Shown here piece after piece: positions 35,957 through 45,276 of a stretch of DNA of 64,000 nt. A program made the position numbers and the translations under genes. The notes beneath the pieces are model-generated. The model saw nothing but the letters and a program-made list of their open reading frames with translations. It made no database searches and was not told where the DNA came from. Each line of letters starts with the position of its first letter. The first letter of the stretch is position 1. This stretch comes from Pseudomonadota bacterium. Lineage in GTDB: Bacteria > Campylobacterota > Campylobacteria > Campylobacterales > Sulfurospirillaceae. The stretch lies in assembly GCA_017860615.1 (NCBI GenBank), contig JAGDMU010000007.1, positions 194,534 through 258,533 of the forward strand. The letters run 5' to 3'.

Positions 35957-36495
35957 CGCTCAATCGTACCGTAATAGCGGCTTCGCTCTATGTTTTCAAC
36001 CCATTTATACTCAGGATCATCTCCAAGTTTCGCCCAATAAAGTACACCTGATTGGCGCCATGGATCGATCAAAACACCTGTACGAAATGGTGCTCCTTTG
36101 GCAACAACGACGACAGAGTTGTGCTCATCAAATTCACCTTTATTCGCCACACCCCAACGCAGATCAAAACTTTGGTACTTAAGCCCTTTAAGGTAGGTGA
36201 TCATATCTTCGCTCCACTCATAACACAGACCACGATCTTTAATCCCTGTATTGATTAAAAAATTATGAAAGGTTGGAGGAGAAACCAGACCATAACGCTT
36301 TGCTAAAATTTGCGGATACAACAACGCTTCATAGGCGAACAATCGTGCCTCTTGATAATCAATCGTATCACTCAGTTTCGTCAATTCAGTCGTAAGTTGC
36401 TGTACTTTATCGGGGGTTACGTCTAAAGCCTCTTGTTTGACACTACAACCACTCAAAAAAATGAGGAGAAAAATGAAAGAAAAAAAGAGTCTCAT
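35953..36495 (-). CDS. Putative lipoprotein
   Basis: The product is 180 residues. A hydrophobic N-terminus ends in the lipobox LSGC at residues 14-17, so the mature protein would start at Cys17 and be lipid-anchored. The rest holds FHNFLINTGIKDRGLCYEW and NSVVVVAKGAPF, giving a compact mixed fold reminiscent of cysteine-histidine hydrolase-like domains, but I cannot name a family. It overlaps the phosphoesterase stop as ATGA and is likely cotranscribed with it. Confidence 0.78.
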   Translation of the reverse strand: MRLFFSFIFLLIFLSGCSVKQEALDVTPDKVQQLTTELTKLSDTIDYQEARLFAYEALLYPQILAKRYGLVSPPTFHNFLINTGIKDRGLCYEWSEDMITYLKGLKYQSFDLRWGVANKGEFDEHNSVVVVAKGAPFRTGVLIDPWRQSGVLYWAKLGDDPEYKWVENIERSRYYGTIER

Positions 36496-37613
36496 GCTGA
36501 AGCTTTAAGGTTAAGTTTAACAATTTCACTTGGTGCCATAATACGCACGGCAGGACCCCAATAACCAGCACCATTGCTCACAAAAACTTGGCTTCTCGAT
36601 GAATGCTGATACAGTCCGCTTAGATAAGGCTGATCGAGTAAGACTAAAAGACCAAAGGGAAAAATCTGACCACCATGCGTATGCCCACTAAGAATCAAAT
36701 CGATCTTCTCATGTTTCATCTCTGTCACGATTTTAGGTTGATGTGAAAGTAATATGGTTGGTAATTCTGGGTTGACTCTCAAAAGTGCTTTCGCAAGATC
36801 AGGCGGCTCAAAATCAAAACGTCTGCCCATCATATCCATGACACCTGCAAGATTGATCAATCCATCAATGACCATAGAACGGTTGGAGAGAACATGAATA
36901 CCTAAAGATTTCACATGTTCCATAATCTTATGGACCCCATAAAAATACTCATGGTTTCCAGGGACATAGTAAATACCCAAGCGACTCTGGATTTCTCTAA
37001 GAGCATCAAGTTTATCGCCGATTTGCTCGAAAGGCATATCGACTAAATCACCCGTAATAACGACAATATCGGCATTGAGCGTATTGACCTGTTTGACGAT
37101 ATCATCGATAAAGGATTTCCCCAGCGTCTTACCGATATGCACATCGGTAATCTGCACGACACAAAGCTCTTCTTTAAGCCCAGCAATGTGAACATCCACC
37201 TCTTTAATTATCGGCGCTTTCATACCGTTGATGAATCCTTTAGTCATATACGAGAGCGCTAAGATGAGCATTGTTACATCAAAAACCATTTTGACAAACA
37301 TGCGTCTTGAATAATCATACGGTATTTTGGCGTACGGAATGTGAAACAGATCGTAGATAAGAGAGACACAAAAAAGCATAAATGAGACGCCTAACATCGC
37401 AGAGAAAAGCGAATAGAGTAAAGGATCAAGGTTGTCAAGACGAAGGACTAAAAAATAAAATATTTCACACAGCGTGATAAGAACCATCACGACTTTAATG
37501 ACACCTTGATAGTTAAAAAAAAGATCCAAGCGCTTTAAAAAGCGCTTGTAACTGTAAAAATTGATGAGCGTCAAAACAGCAATGGCTGCAAACGCAAAAG
37601 AGAGGCGAAACAT
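36492..37613 (-). CDS. Membrane-anchored calcineurin-like metallophosphoesterase
   Basis: The product is 373 residues with about four membrane helices in the first 130 residues (about 1-20, 38-57, 65-88, 110-128). The cytoplasmic or periplasmic catalytic part starts near 147 with QITDVHIG (DxH), then VITGDLVD (GDxxD), VPGNHEYF (GNHE) and SGHTHGGQI, which together form the two-metal site of the YkuE-type family. Substrates of relatives include UDP-sugar lipids. It follows the AGCS symporter by 15 bases. Confidence 0.88.
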   Translation of the reverse strand: MFRLSFAFAAIAVLTLINFYSYKRFLKRLDLFFNYQGVIKVVMVLITLCEIFYFLVLRLDNLDPLLYSLFSAMLGVSFMLFCVSLIYDLFHIPYAKIPYDYSRRMFVKMVFDVTMLILALSYMTKGFINGMKAPIIKEVDVHIAGLKEELCVVQITDVHIGKTLGKSFIDDIVKQVNTLNADIVVITGDLVDMPFEQIGDKLDALREIQSRLGIYYVPGNHEYFYGVHKIMEHVKSLGIHVLSNRSMVIDGLINLAGVMDMMGRRFDFEPPDLAKALLRVNPELPTILLSHQPKIVTEMKHEKIDLILSGHTHGGQIFPFGLLVLLDQPYLSGLYQHSSRSQVFVSNGAGYWGPAVRIMAPSEIVKLNLKASA

Positions 37614-37628
37614 ACTTCTACTTTTTCC

Positions 37629-38960
37629 TTATTTAAGGCTCTCAAAATAGCGCTTACTCTCAGATGAAATGACTTTGGAAAGCAAAAGAAGTGCTATAAG
37701 GTTAGGGATTGCCATCAGACCATTGGTAAGGTCTGAAAAGTTCCATACAAATTCAAGTTTCATCATTGATCCTACCATAACACCTGCAATAAACAGAACA
37801 CGGTACAAACGAATGAAACGCTCGCCAAAAATATATTCAAACGCCTTTTCCCCGTAATAACTCCAACCCAAAATCGTTGAATACGCAAATAATACCGTTG
37901 AAATAATAACGACAACCCCACCAAAGGAGCCAAGATAAAGCTGAAAACTCTGCATGGTGAGTGCACTAGGACTCACCCCTTGTTGCCAAAATGGAGAGAT
38001 CAAAATAATCAATGCTGTCATCGTACACACCACCAATGTGTCGATAAAGGTTTGTGTCATACTCACCAATGCTTGACGCACAGGGTCGTTTGTTTTAGCC
38101 GCCGCTGCTGCAATAGGAGCAGAACCAAGTCCAGATTCATTAGAGAAAACACCGCGCGCAACACCATAACGAATGGCTGCTGCCATCGTAGCACCCACAA
38201 ATCCGCCACCTGCTGCAATAGGATTGAATGCATGGTAGAAAATCAACTCAAAAGCTGAGCCTAATTTATCAAAATTCATTGCTAAAATAACCAAAGAGAC
38301 AAAAACATAAACCAAAATCATAAAGGGTACAAGAAATGAAGTAAAGTTACCGATAGATTTGATACCGCCTAAAATAACCACTGCCGTCAAGGTTAAAAGC
38401 ACAACACCTGTTATCCATGTAGGGATTGCCATCTCAGTATATAAGATTTGTGCTACAGCATTCGCTTGGGTCATATTACCAATACCAAATGCCGCAATAG
38501 CAGTGAAAATTGCAAATGCCATACCCAATTTTGGCATATTAAGACCATACGTTAGGTAGTACATTGGTCCACCTTTAAAACCGTGATGGTGTCCGCGTTG
38601 ACGGTATTTTACCGCTAAAACAGCCTCAGAGTATTTTGTTGCCATACCCACAAGCCCTGTCATCCACATCCAAAAAACTGCCCCTGGTCCGCCTAGGGTA
38701 ATCGCTGTTGCGACACCTACGATGTTACCAATACCCACAGTTGCAGCAAGTGCGGTCATCAATGCTGCGAAGTGGCTGATTTCACCCTCTCCATCATGCT
38801 CTTTGTGAAAAATAAGCTTCATTGCATGAGGCAATGCCCAAAACTGCATCCCTTTTAAAATGATCGTCAAATAAATTCCCGTACCAACCAGCAAAAACAA
38901 CATAGGAGCACCCCAAACAATACCCGAGAGGGTTGCTACCCATTTTTCAATCATCTCCAT
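37629..38960 (-). CDS. Sodium:alanine symporter (AGCS family)
   Basis: The product is 443 residues with about 11 membrane helices. GGPGAVFWMWMTGLVGMATKY-type segments are present (here VFWMWMTGLVGMATKYSEA), with KGGPMYYLTYGL and GVFSNESGLGSAPIAAAA, the last being the AGCS signature. The family imports alanine, glycine or D-alanine with sodium or protons across the inner membrane. The exact amino acid is not readable. It lies 12 bases after the purine/pyrimidine permease gene and is probably in the same transcript. Confidence 0.92.
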   Translation of the reverse strand: MEMIEKWVATLSGIVWGAPMLFLLVGTGIYLTIILKGMQFWALPHAMKLIFHKEHDGEGEISHFAALMTALAATVGIGNIVGVATAITLGGPGAVFWMWMTGLVGMATKYSEAVLAVKYRQRGHHHGFKGGPMYYLTYGLNMPKLGMAFAIFTAIAAFGIGNMTQANAVAQILYTEMAIPTWITGVVLLTLTAVVILGGIKSIGNFTSFLVPFMILVYVFVSLVILAMNFDKLGSAFELIFYHAFNPIAAGGGFVGATMAAAIRYGVARGVFSNESGLGSAPIAAAAAKTNDPVRQALVSMTQTFIDTLVVCTMTALIILISPFWQQGVSPSALTMQSFQLYLGSFGGVVVIISTVLFAYSTILGWSYYGEKAFEYIFGERFIRLYRVLFIAGVMVGSMMKLEFVWNFSDLTNGLMAIPNLIALLLLSKVISSESKRYFESLK

Positions 38961-38972
38961 CTAACTTCCTTA

Positions 38973-40220
38973 TTATTCACTAATATGGTGGCCTTTTGGC
39001 AACACCAAATTAAGCACAATTCCCACAATCGCACCCAACCCAATACCACTAAAGGCAACGCCACCCATGTCAACCACCATACCACCAATCGCTAAAACCA
39101 AAACCATGGAGACAATAATCATATTACGAGGATCGTTCATATCGACCTGTTCTCTCACCATTGTGCCCAAACCAATTGAAGCGATAATGCCAAATAGAAG
39201 CAGTAAAATGCCACCCATAACAGGCACAGGAATGGTTGCCAAAAGACCGCCTAGTTTGCCCACAAACGCTAGGACAATGGCAAAAATCGCCGCCCATGTC
39301 ATAATGGCAGGGTTATACGCTTTGGTGATGGTTACAGCACCCGTGACTTCTGAATAGGTTGTATTGGGAGGGCCACCAAGCATAGATGCAGCCGTTGTCG
39401 CAATAGCATCACCCAAAAGCGTGGTTTTCAAGCCTGGTTTTTTCAAATAATCGGTCTTCGTCACATTACTAATCGTTAAAATGCCACCGACATGCTCTAC
39501 CGCTGGTGCAATGGCAATCGGCAAGATATAGATGATCGCTTCAAGATTCCACTCTGGAAAAACAAAATTTGGCATTGCAAACCATGCTGCTTTTGCCACT
39601 GAGTCAAAACTGACAATGCCCAAAAGAAGGGACACTGTGTAACCTGCGATAATACCGCACAAAATAGGCAATAATCGAAGCACGCCTTTTCCCAAAAGCG
39701 CTACTAAGAGCGTTACAATAAGCGCGGACATAGAGACCATCATCGCTTGATGAAGGGGAACTAAAACGATTGCACCATCACCCGTTTTGCCCATCGCCAT
39801 ATTGACCGCAACAGGAGAGAGGATAAGACCAATCGTCATAATCACAGGACCTACAACAACGGCAGGAAAGAGCTTATGTAAAAAGTCTGAACCTTTGAGA
39901 CGCACAACGACACTCAGGAAAAAGTAAAACAGACCTGCTGCCGCAAGACCACATAAAGTGCCTGCTAATCCCCATGTTTTAAGCCCATAAATAATCGGCG
40001 CAATAAACGAAAACGAAGATGCCAAGAAAATAGGGGGAATCTGCTCGCGTGTTGTAAGTTGAAACAGAAGTGTTCCAAGTCCCGCTGTAAAAAGCGCAAC
40101 GTTAGGATCAAGACCTGTTAAAATAGGTACAAGTACCAATGCCCCAAAGGCAACAAATAAGAACTGCAACCCAATAATGCTGTCTTTCAGCCTAAAGTTG
40201 TAGTCTGTTTTATGTAACAT
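38973..40220 (-). CDS. uraA: Nucleobase permease, UraA-like (NCS2 family)
   Basis: The product is 415 residues with 12-14 membrane segments. VEHVGGILTISNVT carries the NCS2 substrate-site glutamate region, and PNTTYSEVTGAVTITKA is the family signature; both match the uracil subgroup more than the xanthine one. It would import uracil with protons. No pyrimidine salvage genes are beside it, so specificity rests on family alone. Confidence 0.88.
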   Translation of the reverse strand: MLHKTDYNFRLKDSIIGLQFLFVAFGALVLVPILTGLDPNVALFTAGLGTLLFQLTTREQIPPIFLASSFSFIAPIIYGLKTWGLAGTLCGLAAAGLFYFFLSVVVRLKGSDFLHKLFPAVVVGPVIMTIGLILSPVAVNMAMGKTGDGAIVLVPLHQAMMVSMSALIVTLLVALLGKGVLRLLPILCGIIAGYTVSLLLGIVSFDSVAKAAWFAMPNFVFPEWNLEAIIYILPIAIAPAVEHVGGILTISNVTKTDYLKKPGLKTTLLGDAIATTAASMLGGPPNTTYSEVTGAVTITKAYNPAIMTWAAIFAIVLAFVGKLGGLLATIPVPVMGGILLLLFGIIASIGLGTMVREQVDMNDPRNMIIVSMVLVLAIGGMVVDMGGVAFSGIGLGAIVGIVLNLVLPKGHHISE

Positions 40221-40268
40221 TTACACCTCTTTGTGGTAATTTTCGTGACATTTTAGCGTAAAGTATTT

Positions 40269-41357
40269 CTATATGTAGCGGGAATTTTCTAGCGATAAGC
40301 AGTAGTGTCTTACCTCTTTATCAATCTCAAAAACCTCATCCAATGTTTTAGGAATGGCATTTTCAAAATAGCGGTACGCTTTAATCGTTCTTTGTGCTAA
40401 TTCTAAAATATGGATCTCTTGGTTAAAAAACTTCGCAATACCCACTTCATTCGCAGCGTTAATCACCACGCCTCTGGTTGGATTGGCAAGCACATCCTCT
40501 CTGATCTCCCAAATTGGATAACGTGCCGCATCAATTTTTTGGAATGAGAACGAGCCAATGGAAGCTAAATCAACGGAAGGAAGTATCGCCTCTTCCACTT
40601 CACCCAAAAGCGCAAATGCGATAGGAAGTTTCATATCGGCTACTGCTAAATGGGCTGTAGTGCTACCATCTTTAAAATCAACAAAGGCATGAATGATGGA
40701 CTTTGGCTCGATGATAGCATCCAGTTTTTCACATCCAAAAAGCCATTTGGCTTCTAAAAGTTCAAACAGTTTATTGGTCATCGTTGCACTGTCAATGGTG
40801 ATTTTTGCACCCATACTCCAGTTGGGATGTTTGAGTGCATCTTGAAACGACATCTGAGAGAGTAGTTCTAGAGGTGTATCGCGAAAGGCTCCACCACTTG
40901 CTGTGATGGTCATGCCTTTAATAGGGCGTTTGCCCAAAAGATACCAGAGACCAAAATGTTCACTGTCAATGGGTGTAATACGAGAGGTATCCAGTAGATG
41001 CCCTGCAACAACTAAAGATTCTTTATTAGCAAGGGCAAGTCTTTTTCCAAGGCGCAATGTTTCAATGCTCGGAGCAAGCCCCACAAAGCCTACCAAAGCA
41101 TTGACCACCAAAAAGCTCTGGGTTTTTTGAAGCAGTTCTAAAATCCCCTCTTTACCCACAAAGACATGAGGGTGATTGACCAGCGGGCGATCTTTCGCAT
41201 CGCTGATCGCGACATATTTGGGTTGATGTTCTTGAATCTGTTCATTCAGAAGTGCAATGTTTTTACCCGCAACCAACGCTTCAACCATAATGCCAAAGCG
41301 TTTCGCGACGATCAGGGCATTGACTCCAATGGAACCCGTTGAGCCTAAAAGTACCAC
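40269..41357 (-). CDS. dxr: 1-deoxy-D-xylulose 5-phosphate reductoisomerase
   Basis: The 362-residue product makes 2-C-methyl-D-erythritol 4-phosphate in the non-mevalonate isoprenoid route. VLLGSTGSIG is the NADPH loop, LANKESLVVAGHLL and PIDSEHFGLWYLL carry metal and substrate ligands, and ASGGAFRDTPLE and NWSMGAKITIDSATMTNK close the active site. The start is a GTG right after the cdsA TAA, chosen because GSTGSIG follows directly. The order NFACT, small gene, cdsA, dxr is conserved in Campylobacter. Confidence 0.95.
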   Translation of the reverse strand: MVLLGSTGSIGVNALIVAKRFGIMVEALVAGKNIALLNEQIQEHQPKYVAISDAKDRPLVNHPHVFVGKEGILELLQKTQSFLVVNALVGFVGLAPSIETLRLGKRLALANKESLVVAGHLLDTSRITPIDSEHFGLWYLLGKRPIKGMTITASGGAFRDTPLELLSQMSFQDALKHPNWSMGAKITIDSATMTNKLFELLEAKWLFGCEKLDAIIEPKSIIHAFVDFKDGSTTAHLAVADMKLPIAFALLGEVEEAILPSVDLASIGSFSFQKIDAARYPIWEIREDVLANPTRGVVINAANEVGIAKFFNQEIHILELAQRTIKAYRYFENAIPKTLDEVFEIDKEVRHYCLSLENSRYI

Positions 41358-42122
41358 TTACGCAAGCCCTCGAAGGAGTATCACCATAACGACACCTCCA
41401 AAAAGGTAACCGTCCAAGCGATCTAGCATTCCTCCATGCCCTGGGAAAAGATTGCCACTGTCTTTAACGCCTGCTTCACGCTTCAAGTAACTCTCAAAAA
41501 GATCACCAAAAACAGATGCTACAGAACTCAGAAGTGCAATCAGCGCCGAGAGCCATAATGGAATCAAAAAAGTACCATAAAGCGCCCCCACAACCGTACC
41601 GATCAAAACACCACCAACAACACCTTCCAGTGTTTTATTAGGCGATGTAGGTGAAAAAGGTGTTTTACCGATGCCTTTGCCGACAAAATAAGCACCTGTA
41701 TCGGTCAGTGCAACGACAATAACAAGCCAAATGAGAACGGACATACCAAAATCGTGGTAGAGTGCGTAGAGGAATAGCATGGATATGGAAGGGTAGAAAA
41801 AAGGAGCTAGCAGTTTATAATCAAGTTTTTTAGTATAGGCCATCACAGCCAAAGAGCCAATCAGCGCTAAATAGATAAGATCATCAGGGTTAGGGTAAAT
41901 AAAGGCTACCAACCATAAGAGCACTGCGTAAACATAGAGTTTATTATCTTTGATTTCAAAGAGGTTCATTGCCTCATAAAAGGCAAACATGTACATGACT
42001 CCCAGTATAAGCCATGTCAACAATGCGTTGTTCAAAAATGCAATCAATACTGCAAATGCGACCATTACCAAGCCCGTAAAAACGCGCTGTTTGTTTGATT
42101 CGTAGAGTGCTTTGAAATTCAT
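41358..42122 (-). CDS. cdsA: Phosphatidate cytidylyltransferase
   Basis: The 254-residue inner-membrane enzyme makes CDP-diacylglycerol from CTP and phosphatidate. There are about eight membrane helices. The C-terminal signature SVFGDLFESYLKREAGVKD followed by LFPGHGGMLDRLDGYLF is diagnostic. Its stop abuts the dxr GTG start, so the two are co-translated. Confidence 0.94.
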   Translation of the reverse strand: MNFKALYESNKQRVFTGLVMVAFAVLIAFLNNALLTWLILGVMYMFAFYEAMNLFEIKDNKLYVYAVLLWLVAFIYPNPDDLIYLALIGSLAVMAYTKKLDYKLLAPFFYPSISMLFLYALYHDFGMSVLIWLVIVVALTDTGAYFVGKGIGKTPFSPTSPNKTLEGVVGGVLIGTVVGALYGTFLIPLWLSALIALLSSVASVFGDLFESYLKREAGVKDSGNLFPGHGGMLDRLDGYLFGGVVMVILLRGLA

Positions 42123-42180
42123 AGAGACTCTTTTATGATGTTATTGTATGAGAAGTAATCATAGCAAAGTCAAGGTGAGG

Positions 42181-42516
42181 CTAAGCTTTAACGTCTAAAT
42201 GTCCATCATGAACAGCAGGTACTTCTTCCTCTTCTTCCACAAGATGTGCTTCATGCTCTTCTTGCTTCATCTGCTCTTCTGTAGCACCACTCTCTTCATC
42301 ATGTTTTTGGCGTTCATGTTCATTTTCAGGATCAATTTTGTAGCTCTCTTCAGCTGGTCTTACCTCTTCAATAACCTCTTCTTTCTCGTTTTGCATCGCT
42401 TCTGCAAGAGCACTTTGCATCTGAACACTGTTGAGATAGTCCATCTGCTTTCCCGCTTGTACAGGTATCATCTGGTTGGCATAAATTACATTTCCAATAG
42501 AACCGATACTTGCCAT
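42181..42516 (-). CDS. Small acidic hypothetical protein
   Basis: The product is 111 residues. The first 40 are mixed (MASIGSIGNVIYANQM), while residues 42-111 are extremely rich in Glu, Asp, His and Lys with EEEEE runs, and are probably disordered. No domain is recognised. AAAGGAGG lies 5 bases before the ATG, a very strong ribosome site, and the leader carries copy 4 of the hairpin element. It falls between NFACT and cdsA, where Campylobacter also has a small gene of unknown role. Confidence 0.75.
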   Translation of the reverse strand: MASIGSIGNVIYANQMIPVQAGKQMDYLNSVQMQSALAEAMQNEKEEVIEEVRPAEESYKIDPENEHERQKHDEESGATEEQMKQEEHEAHLVEEEEEVPAVHDGHLDVKA

Positions 42517-42548
42517 AATGCCTCCTTTATCAATTAAAAAATTGCATT

Positions 42549-42652
42549 AAGAGCTTTTTTTGCTCTACTCCTTATCTATTTTTACACGCTTCTTAGGTAA
42601 AGCCTAAAAAGCTACGTTGCACTAGGCACTGAAGCTTGGCTCGTGCGAGCCA
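42549..42652 (-). repeat. Multi-hairpin leader element, copy 4 (diverged)
   Basis: This lies in the leader of the small acidic protein gene. On the minus strand the hairpins are 42651-42638 (GGCTCG/CGAGCC), 42612-42588 (GCTTTTTAGG/CCTAAGAAGC) and 42566-42550 (AGAGC/GCTCT). The middle hairpin is flanked by ACGTA and GTGT, as in copies 1 and 2, but its upper stem and loop differ while still pairing. It is the weakest of the four assignments. Confidence 0.55.
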
Positions 42653-42661
42653 GAAATGACT

Positions 42662-43996
42662 TTACTCTTTGTAAATTTTTAATGTCTGATACTCTTCATA
42701 AGCAACATTCGCTCCATCAAAGGGTTTAACGTTTTTGCGTTTGGTATAATCGACTAAATAGCCACCTTTTTGAGACATGCTAAACTCCACACAGAGCTTT
42801 GCCGCAAAGATCAATACCGATTCAGGAACATTCTGTTTTTCGGTGCAAATAATCACATGAGAAGATGGCATATCTTTGACATGTAACCATATATCGTTCT
42901 TTTTAGCCTCTTGCAAGAGCGCAATGTTCCCTTTTTCATTTTTACCCAGCAAAATTCGGTAACCCTCTAACAAAAAGGTCTCATAGAGATTGCTCTCATC
43001 GCCTTTTTGCTTTGATTTGCGCTGTTTTGGCACTAAAATCTGTATCTCTTCAGGATCACGTGCCGATTGAATCACCCCAACCATGCGCTCCAAAAAGAGT
43101 CGTTTCTCTTCCAGATTCTCTTTTTGGCGATGCACCGAGAGCGCTTTTTGACGTAGCTTCTTCGATTTTTTAAAGAGCATATTCGCCGCCATTTGGGGCG
43201 TTTGCGCTTGAGGAAGACTAATTGTCACTTCGTTGCCTTCAAAATCCTGTAATGTCACACTCTCTTGGTAGCCTTTGATCGTATTGGTGTGCAAGTGCGC
43301 TAAAATCAATGACGCCTCTTTTTGCGCCTCATCACTTTTGAGCATCAACTCTGCTTCATTTTCGAGCGCATCCATCGATTGGGTAAGCTTCGTAATCTTT
43401 TTTTCTACTTGAGCAATTTTCTGTTTTTTGATCTCTTCAATCTTGACATGTAAACGTTTTTCGTACGATCCTTTAAGATACTCCTCAAGGGTTACATTTA
43501 GGTCAAAAGGTTTCTCTTTGAGCTCTTTGGGCGGTAGTTTTTCCAGAACTTCATTGACCTTGACGCTGCGAAATGAGACACTGGAGTCGATATGCCGCAT
43601 CGCTTCTAAAACCACTTCGTTTTCATCTAAAATGATTGCATTGGTATTGCGTCCCGTAAATTCCAACTGCAAGGTCGTGCGCATCGCCTTGTAACTCGAA
43701 CTCGCCAACACCCCAATGCGCCAAATGCGATTGCCCTCCTCGACTTCCATCGACTCGATCTTCGCATTAGAAAATCGCTTGGCAAGCAACACATCAAACG
43801 GTGCGGTATAACGCTTTGCTTGTTTAAAGTCCTCTTTAAAAAACATATACGAATCCCCACGCCCAAGGTCAACAAACAACGGCTCACCCGCTTCAAAAAT
43901 AATGCGCAAGACAGAGTCATCCACACGGTAAATCGAGGAAATTTTACGATATTGCTTTAAATAGTCATTAATACAAACAAGTTCTGCGTGTTTCAT
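42662..43996 (-). CDS. NFACT/RqcH-like protein (fibronectin-binding family)
   Basis: The product is 444 residues. The N-terminal NFACT-N part includes LQLEFTGRNTNAIILDE, a coiled-coil middle spans about 165-310 (KIEEIKKQKIAQVEKKITKL region), and the C-terminal NFACT-R part has NDIWLHVKDMPSSHVII. The family includes RqcH/Rqc2, which binds stalled 50S subunits and adds alanine tails; older annotations call it fibronectin-binding. The full RqcH DR-type tRNA-binding residues cannot be judged here. Its leader carries copy 2 of the hairpin element. Confidence 0.87.
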   Translation of the reverse strand: MKHAELVCINDYLKQYRKISSIYRVDDSVLRIIFEAGEPLFVDLGRGDSYMFFKEDFKQAKRYTAPFDVLLAKRFSNAKIESMEVEEGNRIWRIGVLASSSYKAMRTTLQLEFTGRNTNAIILDENEVVLEAMRHIDSSVSFRSVKVNEVLEKLPPKELKEKPFDLNVTLEEYLKGSYEKRLHVKIEEIKKQKIAQVEKKITKLTQSMDALENEAELMLKSDEAQKEASLILAHLHTNTIKGYQESVTLQDFEGNEVTISLPQAQTPQMAANMLFKKSKKLRQKALSVHRQKENLEEKRLFLERMVGVIQSARDPEEIQILVPKQRKSKQKGDESNLYETFLLEGYRILLGKNEKGNIALLQEAKKNDIWLHVKDMPSSHVIICTEKQNVPESVLIFAAKLCVEFSMSQKGGYLVDYTKRKNVKPFDGANVAYEEYQTLKIYKE

Positions 43997-44014
43997 ACAT
44001 CTCTTTTTTTCATT

Positions 44015-44122
44015 TTAATTGGAGTTCTTAACAGAACTCTTGACACGTTTTTAAAGCAAAGCTCTAAAAACTACGTTAACACCGGGTTTTCCTCGGCAGA
44101 ATGCCCACGCACTTTTGGTGCT
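44015..44122 (-). repeat. Multi-hairpin leader element, copy 2
   Basis: This sits between the glycerate kinase stop and the NFACT start. On the minus strand the hairpins are 44121-44109 (GCAC/GTGC), 44106-44084 (GGG/CCC arms), 44071-44047 (GTTTTTA/TAAAAAC arms with AAA loop) and 44039-44022 (GAGTTCT/AGAACTC). It is about 85 percent identical to copy 1 by eye. In the third hairpin a C-G pair of copy 1 is replaced by T-A, a compensatory change. Confidence 0.8.
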
Positions 44123-44130
44123 TTTGCCTC

Positions 44131-45276
44131 TTACGATGCAGAATTTTTCGCTAATTTTATGAGTCTAAATATCTCTTTCACACTCTGCTTGACAAGTTTT
44201 TCAGCTCTTGGTTTTTCCATCGCCTCTTCCAAACTCATCGGATAGCGCATAATGGAAAAAAGTGCATCCACGCCTTCATGCTCTTCCAATTCATCGGCAA
44301 TGCCACCGCCTAAGGCGATGAGGGGTACACCTGCTTTTTGAGCGCGTTTGGAGACGCCACTGAGTACTTTACCCATTAACGACTGCTTATCGATGCGCCC
44401 TTCACCTGTAATCACAAGTGTCGCATCTTCAAGGTGCGCATCAAACCCGATCTGATCTAAAATAATCTCAATACCTGAACGAAGTGTCGCATCTAAAAAA
44501 GCTTGCATTCCGCCACCCATACCACCCGCCGCGCCTGAGCCTGCATTCATTGCCACATCTTTGTCCAGCGTGTTTTTAAGCACCTGCGTAAACTGCTGCA
44601 TCCCTGCATCAAGCCGTTCGATCATTGCCGCGTCCGCGCCTTTTTGCCCCGCATAGATATGCGCTGAACCACGAGGTCCATACATCACGTTATCCACATC
44701 GCACGCGACGGTAAATTCGCATGTTTTAAGCTCTGGTAGTACATGACTCTCATCCACATGGTGCACACTCTCTAAAATCACTCCACCCAAACCAAGTTCA
44801 TTGCCAGATTTATCCAAAAATCGATACCCAAGTGCTTGAAGCATTCCAAGGGCGGCGTCATTGGTCGCACTGCCACCAATGCCGACAATAAACTTACGAC
44901 ACCCTTTTGCAATGGCATCTTTTACCATCTCTCCCACACCAAACGTTGTGGTCAAAAGCGGATTGCGTTTCGCTTTGGGCACAAGCGGAAGCCCGCCTGC
45001 TTGTGCCATCTCAATGACTGCGGTTATGCCATCCTCTAAAATGCCATACTGTGCAGTGATGGGGTTCATCAAGGGGTCATGCACGTTACACGTAAGGATA
45101 TTTCCTTTGACATTTTGCATGATCGCTGCTAACATTCCCTCGCCACCATCAGCGATATAACACGCACTAATACTTGCCTCTTGGTAAACCTCTTTAATGC
45201 CCTCTTCTATCCACGTGGAGAGTTCCTGTGAACTCGCACATCCTTTAAATGAATCAATTGCTAAAACTACGTTCAT
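44131..45276 (-). CDS. Glycerate kinase (GarK/GlxK type)
   Basis: The product is 381 residues of the type 1 glycerate kinase family, which phosphorylates D-glycerate to 2-phosphoglycerate. AIDSFKGCASSQEL, VGIGGSATNDAALGML, GSGAAGGMGGGM and ITGEGRIDKQSLMGK are present in order. The ATG overlaps the ogt stop as ATGA. Enolase uses 2-phosphoglycerate, but no glyoxylate or serine genes lie nearby. Confidence 0.93.
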   Translation of the reverse strand: MNVVLAIDSFKGCASSQELSTWIEEGIKEVYQEASISACYIADGGEGMLAAIMQNVKGNILTCNVHDPLMNPITAQYGILEDGITAVIEMAQAGGLPLVPKAKRNPLLTTTFGVGEMVKDAIAKGCRKFIVGIGGSATNDAALGMLQALGYRFLDKSGNELGLGGVILESVHHVDESHVLPELKTCEFTVACDVDNVMYGPRGSAHIYAGQKGADAAMIERLDAGMQQFTQVLKNTLDKDVAMNAGSGAAGGMGGGMQAFLDATLRSGIEIILDQIGFDAHLEDATLVITGEGRIDKQSLMGKVLSGVSKRAQKAGVPLIALGGGIADELEEHEGVDALFSIMRYPMSLEEAMEKPRAEKLVKQSVKEIFRLIKLAKNSAS

